A stretch of DNA of 64,000 nt from assembly GCF_011074885.1 (NCBI RefSeq), contig NC_054683.1, positions 124,001 through 188,000 on the forward strand. Direction: 5' to 3'. The translations under genes and the position numbers were made by a program. Source of the DNA: Brettanomyces bruxellensis (Eukaryota; Ascomycota; Pichiomycetes; Pichiales; Pichiaceae). The first letter of the stretch is position 1; each line of letters begins with the position of its first letter. Below the pieces are notes generated by a model. The model was not told the origin of the DNA. It did no database searches and saw only the letters and a program-made list of their open reading frames with translations. Below are positions 1 through 9,638 of the stretch, one piece after another.

Positions 1-337
1 TAGAGATTATTTCTATGTTTCTACTATTTGAATACTTTTAAAGGATTTCGTTTGGATTTTCTCGATTTGGAGAAGTCCCGGCATGCATAGGGAAAGAAAA
101 ATCTCGAAAAAAAAAGTAAATTTGTAAGATACATTTCTAAAACTAAAATCAAAGTTTGCCTGATGATAAGAATACCGGCTAAAATAACGAATACCCACAA
201 TTCATGAAAGACCCATTTCTCTAAAAAGGAGTACCACATTGCAATTCTTGTACTATTACACTCACTAATAGAATCATCATGGAAATGGATATGCCTGTCC
301 TAAACGACTAAATTCGGTTTTTCTCGGTGGCTACTAC

Positions 338-353
338 CGGAGATAAATCTCCG
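338..353. promoter_or_regulatory. CGG-N10-CCG palindrome, candidate zinc-cluster site
   Basis: The arms CGGAGAT (338-344) and ATCTCCG (347-353) are perfectly complementary around a 2-bp spacer. This gives CGG and CCG half-sites separated by exactly 10 bases. Zn(II)2Cys6 activators such as Put3 bind everted or inverted CGG pairs with this spacing (family knowledge). It lies about 550 bp upstream of the transporter ATG at 904. The regulator is not identifiable from the window. Confidence 0.4.
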
Positions 354-365
354 TGAATGGTTGAG

Positions 366-372
366 TGAGTCA
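366..372. promoter_or_regulatory. TGAGTCA, Gcn4/AP-1-type element
   Basis: A perfect bZIP core, TGAGTCA, lies 13 bp from the CGG palindrome and 532 bp upstream of the ATG at 904. Gcn4 binds this core in budding yeasts. A single 7-mer can occur by chance, so only the pairing with the neighbouring palindrome makes it notable. Confidence 0.3.
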
Positions 373-903
373 GCTGCCACTGAGCATGCCCGATAGTGGA
401 CATTGTGAAAAGAAACGCGAAGAAATTCATAATGAAAAAAAAAAAAAAAAAAAAAAAACGTTTATGCAGGAGCGTCAGATCAGGGAAAATGGATAATGTG
501 TGATTGATATAAAAGGAGCCAAAAATCCGAAATAAAGGAGAAGAGCCTATGAAAGAAAGGCACAATCACGTCGAAGAGGATTTATTTAACATTTATAAAG
601 TATAGAGGGGTTAATATAGTCGAGCGACTTGGAAATAGCGGAGATAAGTGCAATTTACGAATAGTGAAATGAGAAGTTGAAATTTCACGAGGTAAGAAAG
701 AATATAGAAGTTTAGCAAGTCAATAGAGCAGAAGTGAAATAATCTAACCAACACATAGAATATTGTTGAAGAATATAGAATACTGTTGAAGAGCTTAATA
801 GGCAGATAGTGTATAATTGAAGAACTCCACAAGCAAAAAGGGCATTCTTGAAGTTTGACAAGCAAAGGAAATAGGAGCCTGCATTCATAGCTAGAGTTTA
901 GTA

Positions 904-2400
904 ATGGTGCTATCGAAATTTACAAAAAAGGAAACAGCGGTTGAAGAGACGCATGAGAAAACATCAAAAGATGAAAAAGTGCGAGCAAGCTCGGAATCGT
1001 ATGCACAAAATAGGGCAACTGGAGTTAGTATGCATTTAGATGAAGAGGCTGGACCCAATTCATCAAGTATAGAACTGACGGAGGACCCAGATGACCCTAA
1101 AAATTATCCGGACGGGGGATGGAGAGCGTATTTGGTTGTTTTTGGAGCTTTTCTTGGTCTCACGGTTGATTTCGGGTTCATCAATTCGGTTGGTGCAGTT
1201 CAATCATACTTGAATCTTCATCAACTTGCGGATGTTCCAACTGGAAAGAGCTCGTACATCTTCTCGGTGTTTATGTTGATGACGTACGTCTTCTGTGCAT
1301 TAGGTGGAGTTGCATTCGATGAGCTTGGCCCTAAGATTCCGACTGCAGTTGGTGCCATAATTACCTTTTTCGGTATGTTTTTCACTGGAAGCTGCAACAA
1401 TGTGGGCTCTTTTGTTGGAGTGTTTGGAATTTGTGTTGGTTTCGGTCTTGCAGTCATCTCTGCACCAATGACCGGTGTCATAAGTCACTGGTTCTACAGA
1501 AATCGTTCCAAAGCGTTTGCATTGGCAACTTTGGGAGGATCTGTTGGTGGAATTGTTTTTCCACTAATTCTAAACAGGCTCTACATAGTTGTTGGCTTCA
1601 CTTGGGCCATGAGGATTCTTGCATTTATCTGCTTGGTCATGAATGCCTGCTCCTGCCTTTTGGTGAGTGGAAGAAGAAGCCACGTTGCCTCTAATGGTGA
1701 GAAATCTCGTGCACTGGCTTTGAAGAGCAAGTCCAATCGCTCGCGTGCTGTTTTCCACGAAATTAAGACGCTTTGTTGCAACATGGTCGACTTTAAGGCT
1801 CTGAAAGAGATACCATTCTTGTTTTGCACGATTGGAATAGGGTTCTCTGACCTTGCGTTGGTTGGAATTTCCACCTACTATCCTTCTTTCATCACATACA
1901 TTGGATACAGTGAGACCAAGGCTAACAGTACGATCACCATTACTAATGCCATGGGGATTATAGGGAGGTACCTTCCCGGTATATTGGCTGACAGAATCGG
2001 TCCTTTTAACGTTATGATCATGATGATGACCGGTGCAACTTTGTCGGTTCTCCTCTTTTGGCTTTGCTGGGGAGTAACAAGCCAAAGCATGGCCTCCGCG
2101 TATGTTTTTTCCGTAATCTATGGATTTTTTGACTCTTCCGTGCTCTCATTGGTTCCCAGTTGCATCGGCTCGGTTTCGCCAACCAGTAAGTTTGGCCAGA
2201 GATATGGAACTTCGTACCTTTGTGCCGGTCTTGTCATTTTTGGTGGCGTTATTGGTGGAGGTGCGATTATTGGTGAAGAAAGTTTAGAGCATTACAAGTA
2301 CTTTTCTGCTTTTGCTGGCTCTTTATACGGTGCAAGTACCATTTGCTATATTATTTGCAGATTCAAACTTGTTGGTTGGAAACTCCGTGCGAAAGTGTAA
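904..2400 (+). CDS. MFS transporter, monocarboxylate-porter (MCH/ESBP6) family
   Basis: This is a predicted 12-helix plasma-membrane or organellar permease of 498 residues. After a hydrophilic N-terminal tail of about 65 residues comes the family's entry motif PDGGWRAYLVVFGAF, then helices in two halves around a basic central loop (about 255-290). The helix-1 Gly and Asp/Tyr region and the helix-4/5 text HWFYRNRSKAFALA fit yeast Mch4/Mch5/Esbp6 proteins. Those proteins resemble mammalian monocarboxylate transporters but mostly carry other substrates, such as riboflavin for Mch5. The substrate cannot be read from sequence. The start ATG at 904 is the first in frame. The next gene downstream, on the same strand, is a clear paralogue with the same domain order, so this is a tandem duplication. 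Family assignment is strong; the exact orthologue is open. Confidence 0.85.
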   Translation: MVLSKFTKKETAVEETHEKTSKDEKVRASSESYAQNRATGVSMHLDEEAGPNSSSIELTEDPDDPKNYPDGGWRAYLVVFGAFLGLTVDFGFINSVGAVQSYLNLHQLADVPTGKSSYIFSVFMLMTYVFCALGGVAFDELGPKIPTAVGAIITFFGMFFTGSCNNVGSFVGVFGICVGFGLAVISAPMTGVISHWFYRNRSKAFALATLGGSVGGIVFPLILNRLYIVVGFTWAMRILAFICLVMNACSCLLVSGRRSHVASNGEKSRALALKSKSNRSRAVFHEIKTLCCNMVDFKALKEIPFLFCTIGIGFSDLALVGISTYYPSFITYIGYSETKANSTITITNAMGIIGRYLPGILADRIGPFNVMIMMMTGATLSVLLFWLCWGVTSQSMASAYVFSVIYGFFDSSVLSLVPSCIGSVSPTSKFGQRYGTSYLCAGLVIFGGVIGGGAIIGEESLEHYKYFSAFAGSLYGASTICYIICRFKLVGWKLRAKV

Positions 2401-3119
2401 CGGATATGATAGATTGCATGCTCTGACGATTTTAATACTAGAATATTTTAGCGCCCAATAGAACAAAACGATCTTGAAAAGCACACGGTGCTTTTTTTTA
2501 ATAATGTATAATTAATGCGATTTCTGCGTTTGCTTATTTGGTCTCAACCGTAATTTATTGTATACATTTGCTATACTTACGATTTTATGCTCTGCTTCAA
2601 GTTTTCAATTGTAGTTGTGCCTTACTCTCTTAACCTAATTCTGATAAGCTTTATTCTATTATGCTTGACTTTCTTTTGGTGAACTTATTCCTTTACGGAT
2701 GTATTTCATTCAGTAAGATTTGTTGTCTTCAATTTGATTATATCTTAGCAAATTGTAGTACTATCTGCTCGACTTTATTTCATCAAGTACTCTTTTCCAT
2801 GATAATTGTTCGCAGTTGCCCAGACCCCTTTTTCTTTTTTTTTCCTCTCCTAGAAACAATGCAGACGAACAACATACTCAAACTCGCATTTTTTTATTAT
2901 TTTTCACACCCAAAACGGCTGGGCATCTCTTCGAGGACCATCGCATTTCCTTTTCCATTTTATTGATTTACGCTATAATGCCGCGGGAAGACATAAAGAG
3001 ATTCAATAAAGAAGGCAAAAATCTGAGATGTCTTCCCATATTTCTTTCTTCTTTTCTGTTTCCAGCGATCCCTTCTTTTTTTCTCCCCTTCAAAGTTGTG
3101 CCATCCTCTACAGAAGTAA
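2401..3119. other. Intergenic between the MFS paralogues
   Basis: This 719-bp spacer serves as 3' region of the first transporter and promoter of the second. It is T-rich on the plus strand and contains one copy of the recurrent AGCGCC motif (2450-2455) soon after the upstream stop codon. Short open frames at 2661-2966 and 2816-3130 have unconvincing low-complexity Phe/Ser/Pro composition. I see no RNA gene. Confidence 0.5.
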
Positions 3120-4631
3120 ATGATAACTAACAGTACTAAGACTTTTCAGAACAACAATATATCAGCCGAAAAAGTACATAACCAGAGTCAAAATGATCAC
3201 ACACACGCCCCAAAGGAGAATATAGCCACAATGACAAGCTGGCAAACCACTTCCAGCCGTTGGAGCGAGAAAGCCAATACAAATGATCACAGTTTGGAAG
3301 TTGAAAATAGCCAACCAGATACAGATAGCACCTCACATAACATGACAGAAAATCCTGATGATTTCCCGGATGGCGGACTCAGGGCCTACCTTGTCGTTTT
3401 GGGCTCGTTCCTCGGACTAACGGTGGTGTACGGATTCCTCAACTCGATAGGAGTGCTCCAGTTGTATCTTCAAAAACACCAACTATCAAAAGTTTCGACT
3501 TCCAAGACCTCGATGATTTTTGCTGTGTATGTTCTCGTGTCGTATACGGTCTCAATGCTGGGTGGAATTGCCTTTGATGAGCTTGGTCCGAGAATCACAC
3601 TCGCATTTGGCACAGTTTTTCTTTTCCTCGGCATGTTTTTTACTGGAAACTGTAATTCCTTATCAGAATTTCTAGCATCATTCGGAATTGTGTCAGGAAT
3701 CGGGTTTGGGATTTGCGGGGGACCTTTGGCTGCAGTTATCAGCCACTGGTTTCTAAGAAAAAGGTCCCAGGCCTTTGCACTAGCCACACTTGGAGATTCT
3801 GTTGGTGGAATCATCTTCCCGCTTATTTTAAACAAACTCTTTGCTAGTGTCAGCTTTGCATGGGCAATGCGTATAATTTCATTTGTCTTTTTGGTCCTTC
3901 TTACGTTGGCAACATTGCTTGTTAAAGGTAGAAACCAGGAGATCCGCCCGAAAGGCGAGAAATCAATCCACAAACCCACACTCAGGCAAAGATTACGCAC
4001 CTTATACAGGAAAAGCATCGACTTCTCAGCGCTTAAAGAACCAGCATTCTTTTTCTGCACACTTGGCGTCTGTTTTTCGGAAACCGGACTTGTTGGAATG
4101 GCAACATACTTCCCATCATATGTTACAGCTGTGGGATACAGTGATTCCACAGCCAATCTCACGATGACAATCATGAACTGTATTGGAATCCTCGGGAGAT
4201 ACATCCCGGGCATTATTGCCGATATAGTTGGTCCTTTTAACGTCATGATTGCCATGATGACCTTCACCTGCATCACTGTTTGGATTATTTGGCTCTTATG
4301 GTCTTCCTACTCTTGCTCACTTGCCTCCATCTATGTATATTCTGTAATCTACGGGTTTTTCAACTGCTCAGTCCTCTCTTTGGCGCCAAGTTGCATTGCT
4401 GCCATTTCACAAACCGAGGTCTTCGGCCAAAGATACGGCACTTGCTACCTAATAACTGGTATATTCGTTTTTGGTGGCTTGATTGCAGGTGGTGCCATTA
4501 TTTCATCTAGAACCATCGCCGATTTCAGATACTTCATCATATATTGTGGTGCGCTTTACACGGCAAGTGTTATTTGCTATCTGATCAATCGCTACCAACA
4601 GACAGGTTTGAGATTTAAAGTCAAAGTTTAG
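3120..4631 (+). CDS. MFS transporter, second MCH/ESBP6-like paralogue
   Basis: This 503-residue permease is paralogous to the gene at 904-2400. The N-tail is divergent (Asn/Ser/Thr rich, about 75 residues). The membrane part aligns throughout: PDGGLRAYLVVLGSFLGLTV, FDELGPRITLAFGT, HWFLRKRSQAFALATLGDS and GRYIPGIIADIVGPFNVMI all have counterparts in the first copy. About 12 hydrophobic segments are visible, with a basic loop near 265-295. Predicted role: proton-coupled or facilitated transport of a small organic acid or vitamin-like solute (family inference). The start ATG at 3120 gives the same overall length as the paralogue. Variable tails with a conserved core suggest an old duplication, with both copies still functional. 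Confidence 0.85.
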   Translation: MITNSTKTFQNNNISAEKVHNQSQNDHTHAPKENIATMTSWQTTSSRWSEKANTNDHSLEVENSQPDTDSTSHNMTENPDDFPDGGLRAYLVVLGSFLGLTVVYGFLNSIGVLQLYLQKHQLSKVSTSKTSMIFAVYVLVSYTVSMLGGIAFDELGPRITLAFGTVFLFLGMFFTGNCNSLSEFLASFGIVSGIGFGICGGPLAAVISHWFLRKRSQAFALATLGDSVGGIIFPLILNKLFASVSFAWAMRIISFVFLVLLTLATLLVKGRNQEIRPKGEKSIHKPTLRQRLRTLYRKSIDFSALKEPAFFFCTLGVCFSETGLVGMATYFPSYVTAVGYSDSTANLTMTIMNCIGILGRYIPGIIADIVGPFNVMIAMMTFTCITVWIIWLLWSSYSCSLASIYVYSVIYGFFNCSVLSLAPSCIAAISQTEVFGQRYGTCYLITGIFVFGGLIAGGAIISSRTIADFRYFIIYCGALYTASVICYLINRYQQTGLRFKVKV

Positions 4632-4704
4632 TATTTATATGTACATTGCATTCGCCCGATCCCTAGAATCCAATATGTCCTTCTTCCTAAATTTCCATCT
4701 CTGT

Positions 4705-5853
4705 CTATTTTTTCTTCCTCTTTAGCATGCTTGCAATATCGCCATTCTTACCCGTAGCCTTTCTCTTTCTGGTTGTAGCTTCCTTCTTCTTCTTCTTTTC
4801 AAACTTCGCAAGCTGTTCCTTTCGTCCTGGTGCTCCTAACTTTTGCAACTCCTCCACTTTCTTCAAAAACTCGGCAGAATCACTCTTTTTGCCAACAAGC
4901 CACTCAAGAAGTTTGATGTCATCTCCGTAAGGCGACACGTCATCCTTACCCTCAATAGGAACTTCAAGTACAAGCGGAATGCCCTTCATCCGATCATCAT
5001 TGGCAAGTAATCTAAAACATTCAAGTCCTAGAAATCCCCACCCTATTCTTTCATGACGGTCCTTATTTGCACCTAAAGGAGCTTTCGAATCGTTCAAATG
5101 CATCGACGCAAGATGCTCAAAGCCGATTTTCTTGTCGAACTCGTCCCAAAATGTGTTCCAGCCCCTTTCAGTGCTAATATCGTACCCTGCCGCAAACGTA
5201 TGGCATGTATCGATACAAAATCCAAGTCTCTCCTTCTTTTCCACCAGTTTCAGCACTGTAGAAAGATCGTCCAGAGTCGACGCAATCAAATTGCCATGAC
5301 CTGCCATATTTTCAACGACAATCTTCACAAACTTGGTCTTGCTTATTGCATAATTGATGTTTTCTGCTAATCTTTTCACTGCCTCATCATGATCAGTACC
5401 CAAAGATGAACCTGGGTGAAAATTATACATGCCGATGTCCAATTTCTCGCACCGTTGTAAATCATCAATGAAGCAGTCCACCGACTGCTTGTTTTTTGCC
5501 TTGTCTGGGTTTGCTAGATTGATGAAATATGATCCGTGTGGAAGTATGTCTTTCCTTGTATCGTATCCGTACTGCTCGCACATTTTCTTGAATTTTTCAA
5601 CATCCTCATCTTTCAAAGGAGGAGAAACCCATCTTCTTGGACTCTTTAGGAACAAGGCGAACGAATTACCTCCGATGTTCATTGCGTGTGTAACTGAATT
5701 ATATATTCCGCCGGCAGTTTTGACATGTGCTCCAAATTTGAATGGCATACCTCTGTTCCGCACATATTCAAAACTGTCCTTGACGACTTTTTGGCGTTTT
5801 GGCATCTTGCTATTTCTTAATGCTATATCTAATGCCTTTTTATAAACATGCAT
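4705..5853 (-). CDS. APN1: Apn1, AP endonuclease (endonuclease IV family)
   Basis: Apn1 cleaves 5' to abasic sites and removes 3'-blocking groups in nuclear and mitochondrial base-excision repair. The 382-residue protein is an endonuclease IV TIM barrel. Visible metal-site motifs: PHGSYF (105-110), FHPGSS (145-150), VVENMAGHG with Glu181, CIDTCHTF with Asp215 and His218, HLNDSK (252-257) and DRHERIG (265-271), matching the tri-zinc ligands of Nfo. The C-terminus carries two basic clusters, RKRKATGK and LKRKKK, like the bipartite nuclear signal of yeast Apn1. Length is close to the yeast enzyme. The ATG at 5853 leaves a short basic/hydrophobic leader; a second Met follows at residue 17 (MPKRQK), so alternative starts could tune mitochondrial delivery. 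Its promoter overlaps the end of the upstream minus-strand gene, only 85 bp away. Confidence 0.96.
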   Translation of the reverse strand: MHVYKKALDIALRNSKMPKRQKVVKDSFEYVRNRGMPFKFGAHVKTAGGIYNSVTHAMNIGGNSFALFLKSPRRWVSPPLKDEDVEKFKKMCEQYGYDTRKDILPHGSYFINLANPDKAKNKQSVDCFIDDLQRCEKLDIGMYNFHPGSSLGTDHDEAVKRLAENINYAISKTKFVKIVVENMAGHGNLIASTLDDLSTVLKLVEKKERLGFCIDTCHTFAAGYDISTERGWNTFWDEFDKKIGFEHLASMHLNDSKAPLGANKDRHERIGWGFLGLECFRLLANDDRMKGIPLVLEVPIEGKDDVSPYGDDIKLLEWLVGKKSDSAEFLKKVEELQKLGAPGRKEQLAKFEKKKKKEATTRKRKATGKNGDIASMLKRKKK

Positions 5854-5938
5854 CGCCTATGCACAATAGGAGCAACAGAAGAACAAGTTACTCAGTCCAT
5901 AATTGATTTTGATTTTTTCGATTTTCGATTTTTTTTCA

Positions 5939-7417
5939 TTACGCGTAGCTTATCGCGAAATACCATTTTTTGGATCCCGCGACCCGCGTCACGTGAACAT
6001 CTATCACTTTTCCTACTAATCTATTTGCTTTCAATTTAACTGTCGACTCATTCAAATTGTTAGGATCCGTGATTTCCAAAAGACCAAACGCGGCTAACGG
6101 AGTTTTGAATGACACACGAAGAAAGGTTTTGGCAATGCAATCACCAGATGCACCCAACGGTGAATAAACAGAACTCATCTTATTTGGACATACTACTATT
6201 TGAAACTGGCTGGTAAGAGTTCGACTCTGGCTGGTGCTATTTTCCACCAATAATGCATTGCCTTCTGCAGGAAGATAACCTAAAACACGGACACCTCGTA
6301 GAAGAAATGTTCCAAACAGTTTTTTATCGGCTATCAGCCTTTCCAATGTAGTTTCTCTAACAGTTGAAGTGGCATCTTCCATATTGAAGGCCACTTCTTT
6401 ATAATCTTCACTTGAAGTTATGAGTGGTGTGGGATGGTGTAAGTGACTCTGGGAAAACGCGTCCAATTCGGAAATGTCCTCTTCTTTGAACATAGTGTCA
6501 TTAGTGCGATATTTCTGCTCCCTCATTCTTTTAGTTGCCAATTCTGTCAGCTCATCCTCTTCGCCAAAGCCATTAGCACCTTCGTATCCATCCAAATCTG
6601 TCCTTACAGCCTGACTAAGCGTCCTTTTACCGCCTGCAAGACCTTTTCCACTATTAAGTAAAGCCAAAAGTTGCTTTGTACTGTCATTATATTCAGGTTT
6701 CCCGCCGGAATTATCTGGTTTTATGCCAAAGCTCATCCGTACATTTCCGGAAGTTGTGCGAGGTAAACTTTGGGCTTTCTTTCGCTTTGATTTCTGTGTA
6801 TATTGATTAGAGCTGTCGAAAACTTCCTGAAAGTGATACCGAGAATTTAAAAGAGCATTCACTGCTTTATCGTTCCTAGTATGCTGTTGTAATCGTTTGA
6901 TGAACTTGATAAGGTACTTATCACCTTCCTGAATGTGACTTTTTATAAAAGACGCGTCCAACAACCGAATTTTGGCACGTTTGAAGTATATCTTGTCGCG
7001 AAAACGGTCGACTACCCCATTTGCCTCGACTAAAAGCTTATCTTCAAGTATCTCGTCAAATGAATCAATACTTGGAGGCGGAAATTGCTTGTTAACGACT
7101 GCTGAAGCTTGTGTTAAGAATGGCTGAAGATCTCTTTTCCTCAGATCGATTTTAAGTATGCTAGTAGCATCCAAAGCATCGTCAGTGGCACTGATGCAAA
7201 ATCTATTCTCTGTACTAATATCCCTGAATGTATCAAACGATGACGTAAGGTCTGTCACCAAAAGATTTGCGAAATCAATTTGACTTGGTCTGGATAATGA
7301 ACAATATGATAGAACCAATGCATAAAGCTTACGTGGATATTGTCTTCCAGAAACAAATTCATCATCGACTCTTAATTCTTCGACAGAAACATGACGCACT
7401 TGGCTAATCGAGGACAT
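5939..7417 (-). CDS. Unrecognised protein, possible OB-fold DNA-binding protein
   Basis: The 492-residue product is not confidently recognised. The N-terminal part (about 20-175) alternates short beta-like strands, for example RKLYALVLSYC, FANLLVTDLTSS and KLLVEANGVVDRF, suggesting one or two OB folds. A basic low-complexity middle follows (about 205-320, including KSKRKKAQ). A second strand-rich C-terminal domain (about 365-492) contains LRGVRVLGYLPAEG, FQIVVCPN and VGKVIDVHVTRV. This arrangement is what one sees in single-strand DNA or telomere proteins of the Cdc13/Stn1/Pot1 sort, but no diagnostic motif was found and the assignment is speculative. The ATG at 7417 starts the protein. It lies 85 bp upstream of APN1 on the same strand. 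Confidence 0.35.
   Translation of the reverse strand: MSSISQVRHVSVEELRVDDEFVSGRQYPRKLYALVLSYCSLSRPSQIDFANLLVTDLTSSFDTFRDISTENRFCISATDDALDATSILKIDLRKRDLQPFLTQASAVVNKQFPPPSIDSFDEILEDKLLVEANGVVDRFRDKIYFKRAKIRLLDASFIKSHIQEGDKYLIKFIKRLQQHTRNDKAVNALLNSRYHFQEVFDSSNQYTQKSKRKKAQSLPRTTSGNVRMSFGIKPDNSGGKPEYNDSTKQLLALLNSGKGLAGGKRTLSQAVRTDLDGYEGANGFGEEDELTELATKRMREQKYRTNDTMFKEEDISELDAFSQSHLHHPTPLITSSEDYKEVAFNMEDATSTVRETTLERLIADKKLFGTFLLRGVRVLGYLPAEGNALLVENSTSQSRTLTSQFQIVVCPNKMSSVYSPLGASGDCIAKTFLRVSFKTPLAAFGLLEITDPNNLNESTVKLKANRLVGKVIDVHVTRVAGSKKWYFAISYA
5941..5946. promoter_or_regulatory. ACGCGT MluI-box in the APN1 promoter
   Basis: A perfect ACGCGT (MCB core) sits 88 bp upstream of the APN1 ATG, within the last codons of the neighbouring gene. 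MBF binds such boxes to drive G1/S expression of DNA synthesis and repair genes in S. cerevisiae. Because the site overlaps coding sequence, this is only a candidate. Confidence 0.25.
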
Positions 7418-8011
7418 ATTGTGATCGGCTGACCATAAATTATGCTGTATTTGGCGTTGTAGCCGTTATTCTCGATGATTGTTAGTCCTTTTTTTTTTGA
7501 GAGCACAAAACACTGCTAATCTCAAAAATGACACTTGACGAACGTATTTTTGACAGCTCAGATGGAGAGAATATACTTTTTGTTTCAAATACAATGCGTG
7601 TGGAGAGGCAATTGGAAAACATATACTAGAAAACAAGGTGCCTTTATATAGGAAGACAAATCAAGTGAGGGTGTTTTCTCGGCGCTATTTTTTCAAGCAC
7701 AGGTAAATTTTCACTATTATCTGAAATCACTTTCCGATTTACACTTATCTACTTAAGCGCCAAAGAACAAAAGTCGGCTTTTACTTTCCTTATTTTCAAG
7801 CTTGATCTTTCCATATTAATTGGACATCTGGTTTCATCCTCATTCTGCACAAAATTCTTGATACAAACTGCATATTATCCAGATCGAATCTGTCATAAAT
7901 TTTCACCTCATCTCCTCAGAACTTTCATCAAGTTTAAGAAGTATTCATTTTAGTTGATTACAAAGATATTACCTTTGAGCAGAGCAAAATTTACGCCGAT
8001 AACTTTCATCA
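7418..8011. other. Divergent promoter region
   Basis: 594 bp separate the minus-strand OB-like gene from the plus-strand TPR-like gene. The stretch contains two copies of the AGCGCC motif in opposite orientations (7681-7686 reverse, 7756-7761 forward) and a T-tract at 7489-7498. No gene is visible. Confidence 0.5.
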
Positions 8012-9638
8012 ATGCCAAATAAAAGTGAGTTCATTGTCATTTCAATTCAATTTGATGCTGTCCGTACTAACTGTGTCTATTTTTTCTAGAATCTCACAAA
8101 CAATTCAGACTTCCGGCTCAAGTGATGAAGAAAATGAAAGCCGGAGAGCTTTCTGTTACAGAAGAGCCGTCTCAGACTGATAAGGAACTGGAAACCGCAG
8201 ATCAGTGTTTTAACAAGGGTACGGAAGAAGAAGAAAGTGGGGATCGATGGATTACATCAGATCTTTCGAAAGCTCTCAGATTTTACCAACGTGCGTTTGA
8301 TTTGTATCAAAAAACACTAAAGATGAACCCAGAGAATTTGGATGCCTTATACAATGCATCTAGATTGCTCTTTTCTGTTTACACTGAGTACATCAAGAAC
8401 GAGGCGGTGAACCTGGCTGACTTAACAAATTGTGAGGAAGCATTGAGTGGAAACGATAATTCCGTAATACAGCCGCTTGAAAAGATAACAAGCGTGTTTC
8501 AACATGCTGTTGATTTTGTGGGCAGCCATAAAACAGATTCCCTACCGTGGGACTTGTATTATAATGCAGCAATATGCTATTTTGAGTATGCCGAAGACAT
8601 GACAAGTGGTGGATATGAGACCGATGCACATTATGATGAGGCGATTGGTGCAATGGTGTCATCTGAGCAGCTACTAACAGCTGTGCTTAAGTTCCAGATG
8701 CAGTCATTGCAGAATACTGATAGCGGGGATCAGAAGAATGATGATGATGATGATGATGATAAAAATTGTACCAACCACAGCTTTGGAAACGTGCATAGAC
8801 GGATATCGGCTTGTGACAACACTTTATGAGGATGCTTGCACCAAGAAAAGAGATCAGGATGTGGAAAAAGCATCTCAGAACTTCATCAGTGATATTGATG
8901 CTGCCGCCAGTGAATTGATCAACGCTTTTTCTGCAAATGGGAGGCTTGGAGCAGACCAGATCAATGAATTAAGACTTGCCAAAGCTGCTTTGAGCTCTTC
9001 CCGGTGTACGGATGCCTCAGCATGCGATAACGTGTGGAAGCAATCCCAGATTGAGGACCGTCCGGACAAGCTTCTCATCCAGGCAGGCTCTTATCGGACT
9101 CTTCTAGATAAGTATGATGAGGCAAACGTCGAAATTTCAGATGATCAGAAGTGGACTGTGCTCACTTATATGGATAGATTGTATAAGCAGGTGTATATAA
9201 TCCTTAAAGCGGAGCTTGATGAGTACAAACTCAGAAAAAAGAAGGATCATGGAGATGATAGCAGCAACATAATCAGTCAGATATGCACGATCTTCATTGA
9301 GGAAGCAGATATTGCGCTCGAGAGATCAAATTTGACAAGTTGTGATATAGCGTTGAAAAGTCAAAGTGTCCTGGTGAAGAACTTTCATGCACTTCTCAAA
9401 AATGCAGTGATATATTCAAAGAAAAGTGGTGGGTTGCGAGAATCCATTGTGGGAAAGCTCATGCGGGAAAAAAGACGCCGGGAAGCACTAATTAGGATGT
9501 GTATTGCTGACGGAAAGACTAGTGTTGCCGAATTNAAATAGTATTATCGGGTTTAAGCACTGGCCTCAGGAGGTGCAAGATCTTGCTGAGGTGGCGCAGT
9601 ATTCGGAAGGTGCTGCTCGGATTGTGGCTCAGCTTTGA
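8012..9638 (+). CDS. TPR-like protein with an intron; frame broken twice
   Basis: Exon 1 is only 13 nt (8012-8024, encoding MPNK plus one base). After splicing to 8090 it reads MPNKKSHKQFRLPAQVMKKM, in frame with a long coding stretch. A helical repeat-like segment (SKALRFYQRAFDLYQK, then NPENLDALYNASRLLF) looks like tetratricopeptide repeats. The first frame runs to a stop at 8827-8829, but coding character moves to the +1 frame after the GAT run at 8741-8760 (text continues as ALETCIDGYRLVTTLYED). That frame meets a stop at 9539-9541 next to an N at 9535. In the following frame it resumes plausibly (NSIIGFKHWPQEVQDLAEVA) to TGA at 9636-9638. The simplest reading is one gene of about 520 codons with two sequence errors; a true pseudogene is the alternative. 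I cannot name the orthologue. Confidence 0.7.
8025..8089 (+). other. Spliceosomal intron of the TPR-like gene
   Basis: This 65-nt intron has donor GTGAGT (8025-8030), a perfect TACTAAC branch site (8065-8071) and acceptor TAG (8087-8089). Branch-to-acceptor distance is 18 nt, similar to the ATP1 introns. Removing it joins a 13-nt exon in frame to the downstream reading frame, which otherwise lacks an ATG at a sensible place. Confidence 0.88.

Larger units (their letters stand above)
1..903. other. Intergenic, upstream of first MFS gene
   Basis: No credible gene is seen. The stretch holds a 24-A run (435-458), a 16-bp palindrome (338-353) and a TGAGTCA element (366-372). It is probably the promoter of the transporter starting at 904. 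The open frames here are short, and their proteins are T-rich-strand artefacts dominated by Phe, Leu and Ser. Confidence 0.6.

Noticed and set aside
435..458. 24-A run
   Set aside because: A homopolymer common in yeast promoters. A retrotransposed poly(A) tail was considered, but no upstream gene remnant is present.
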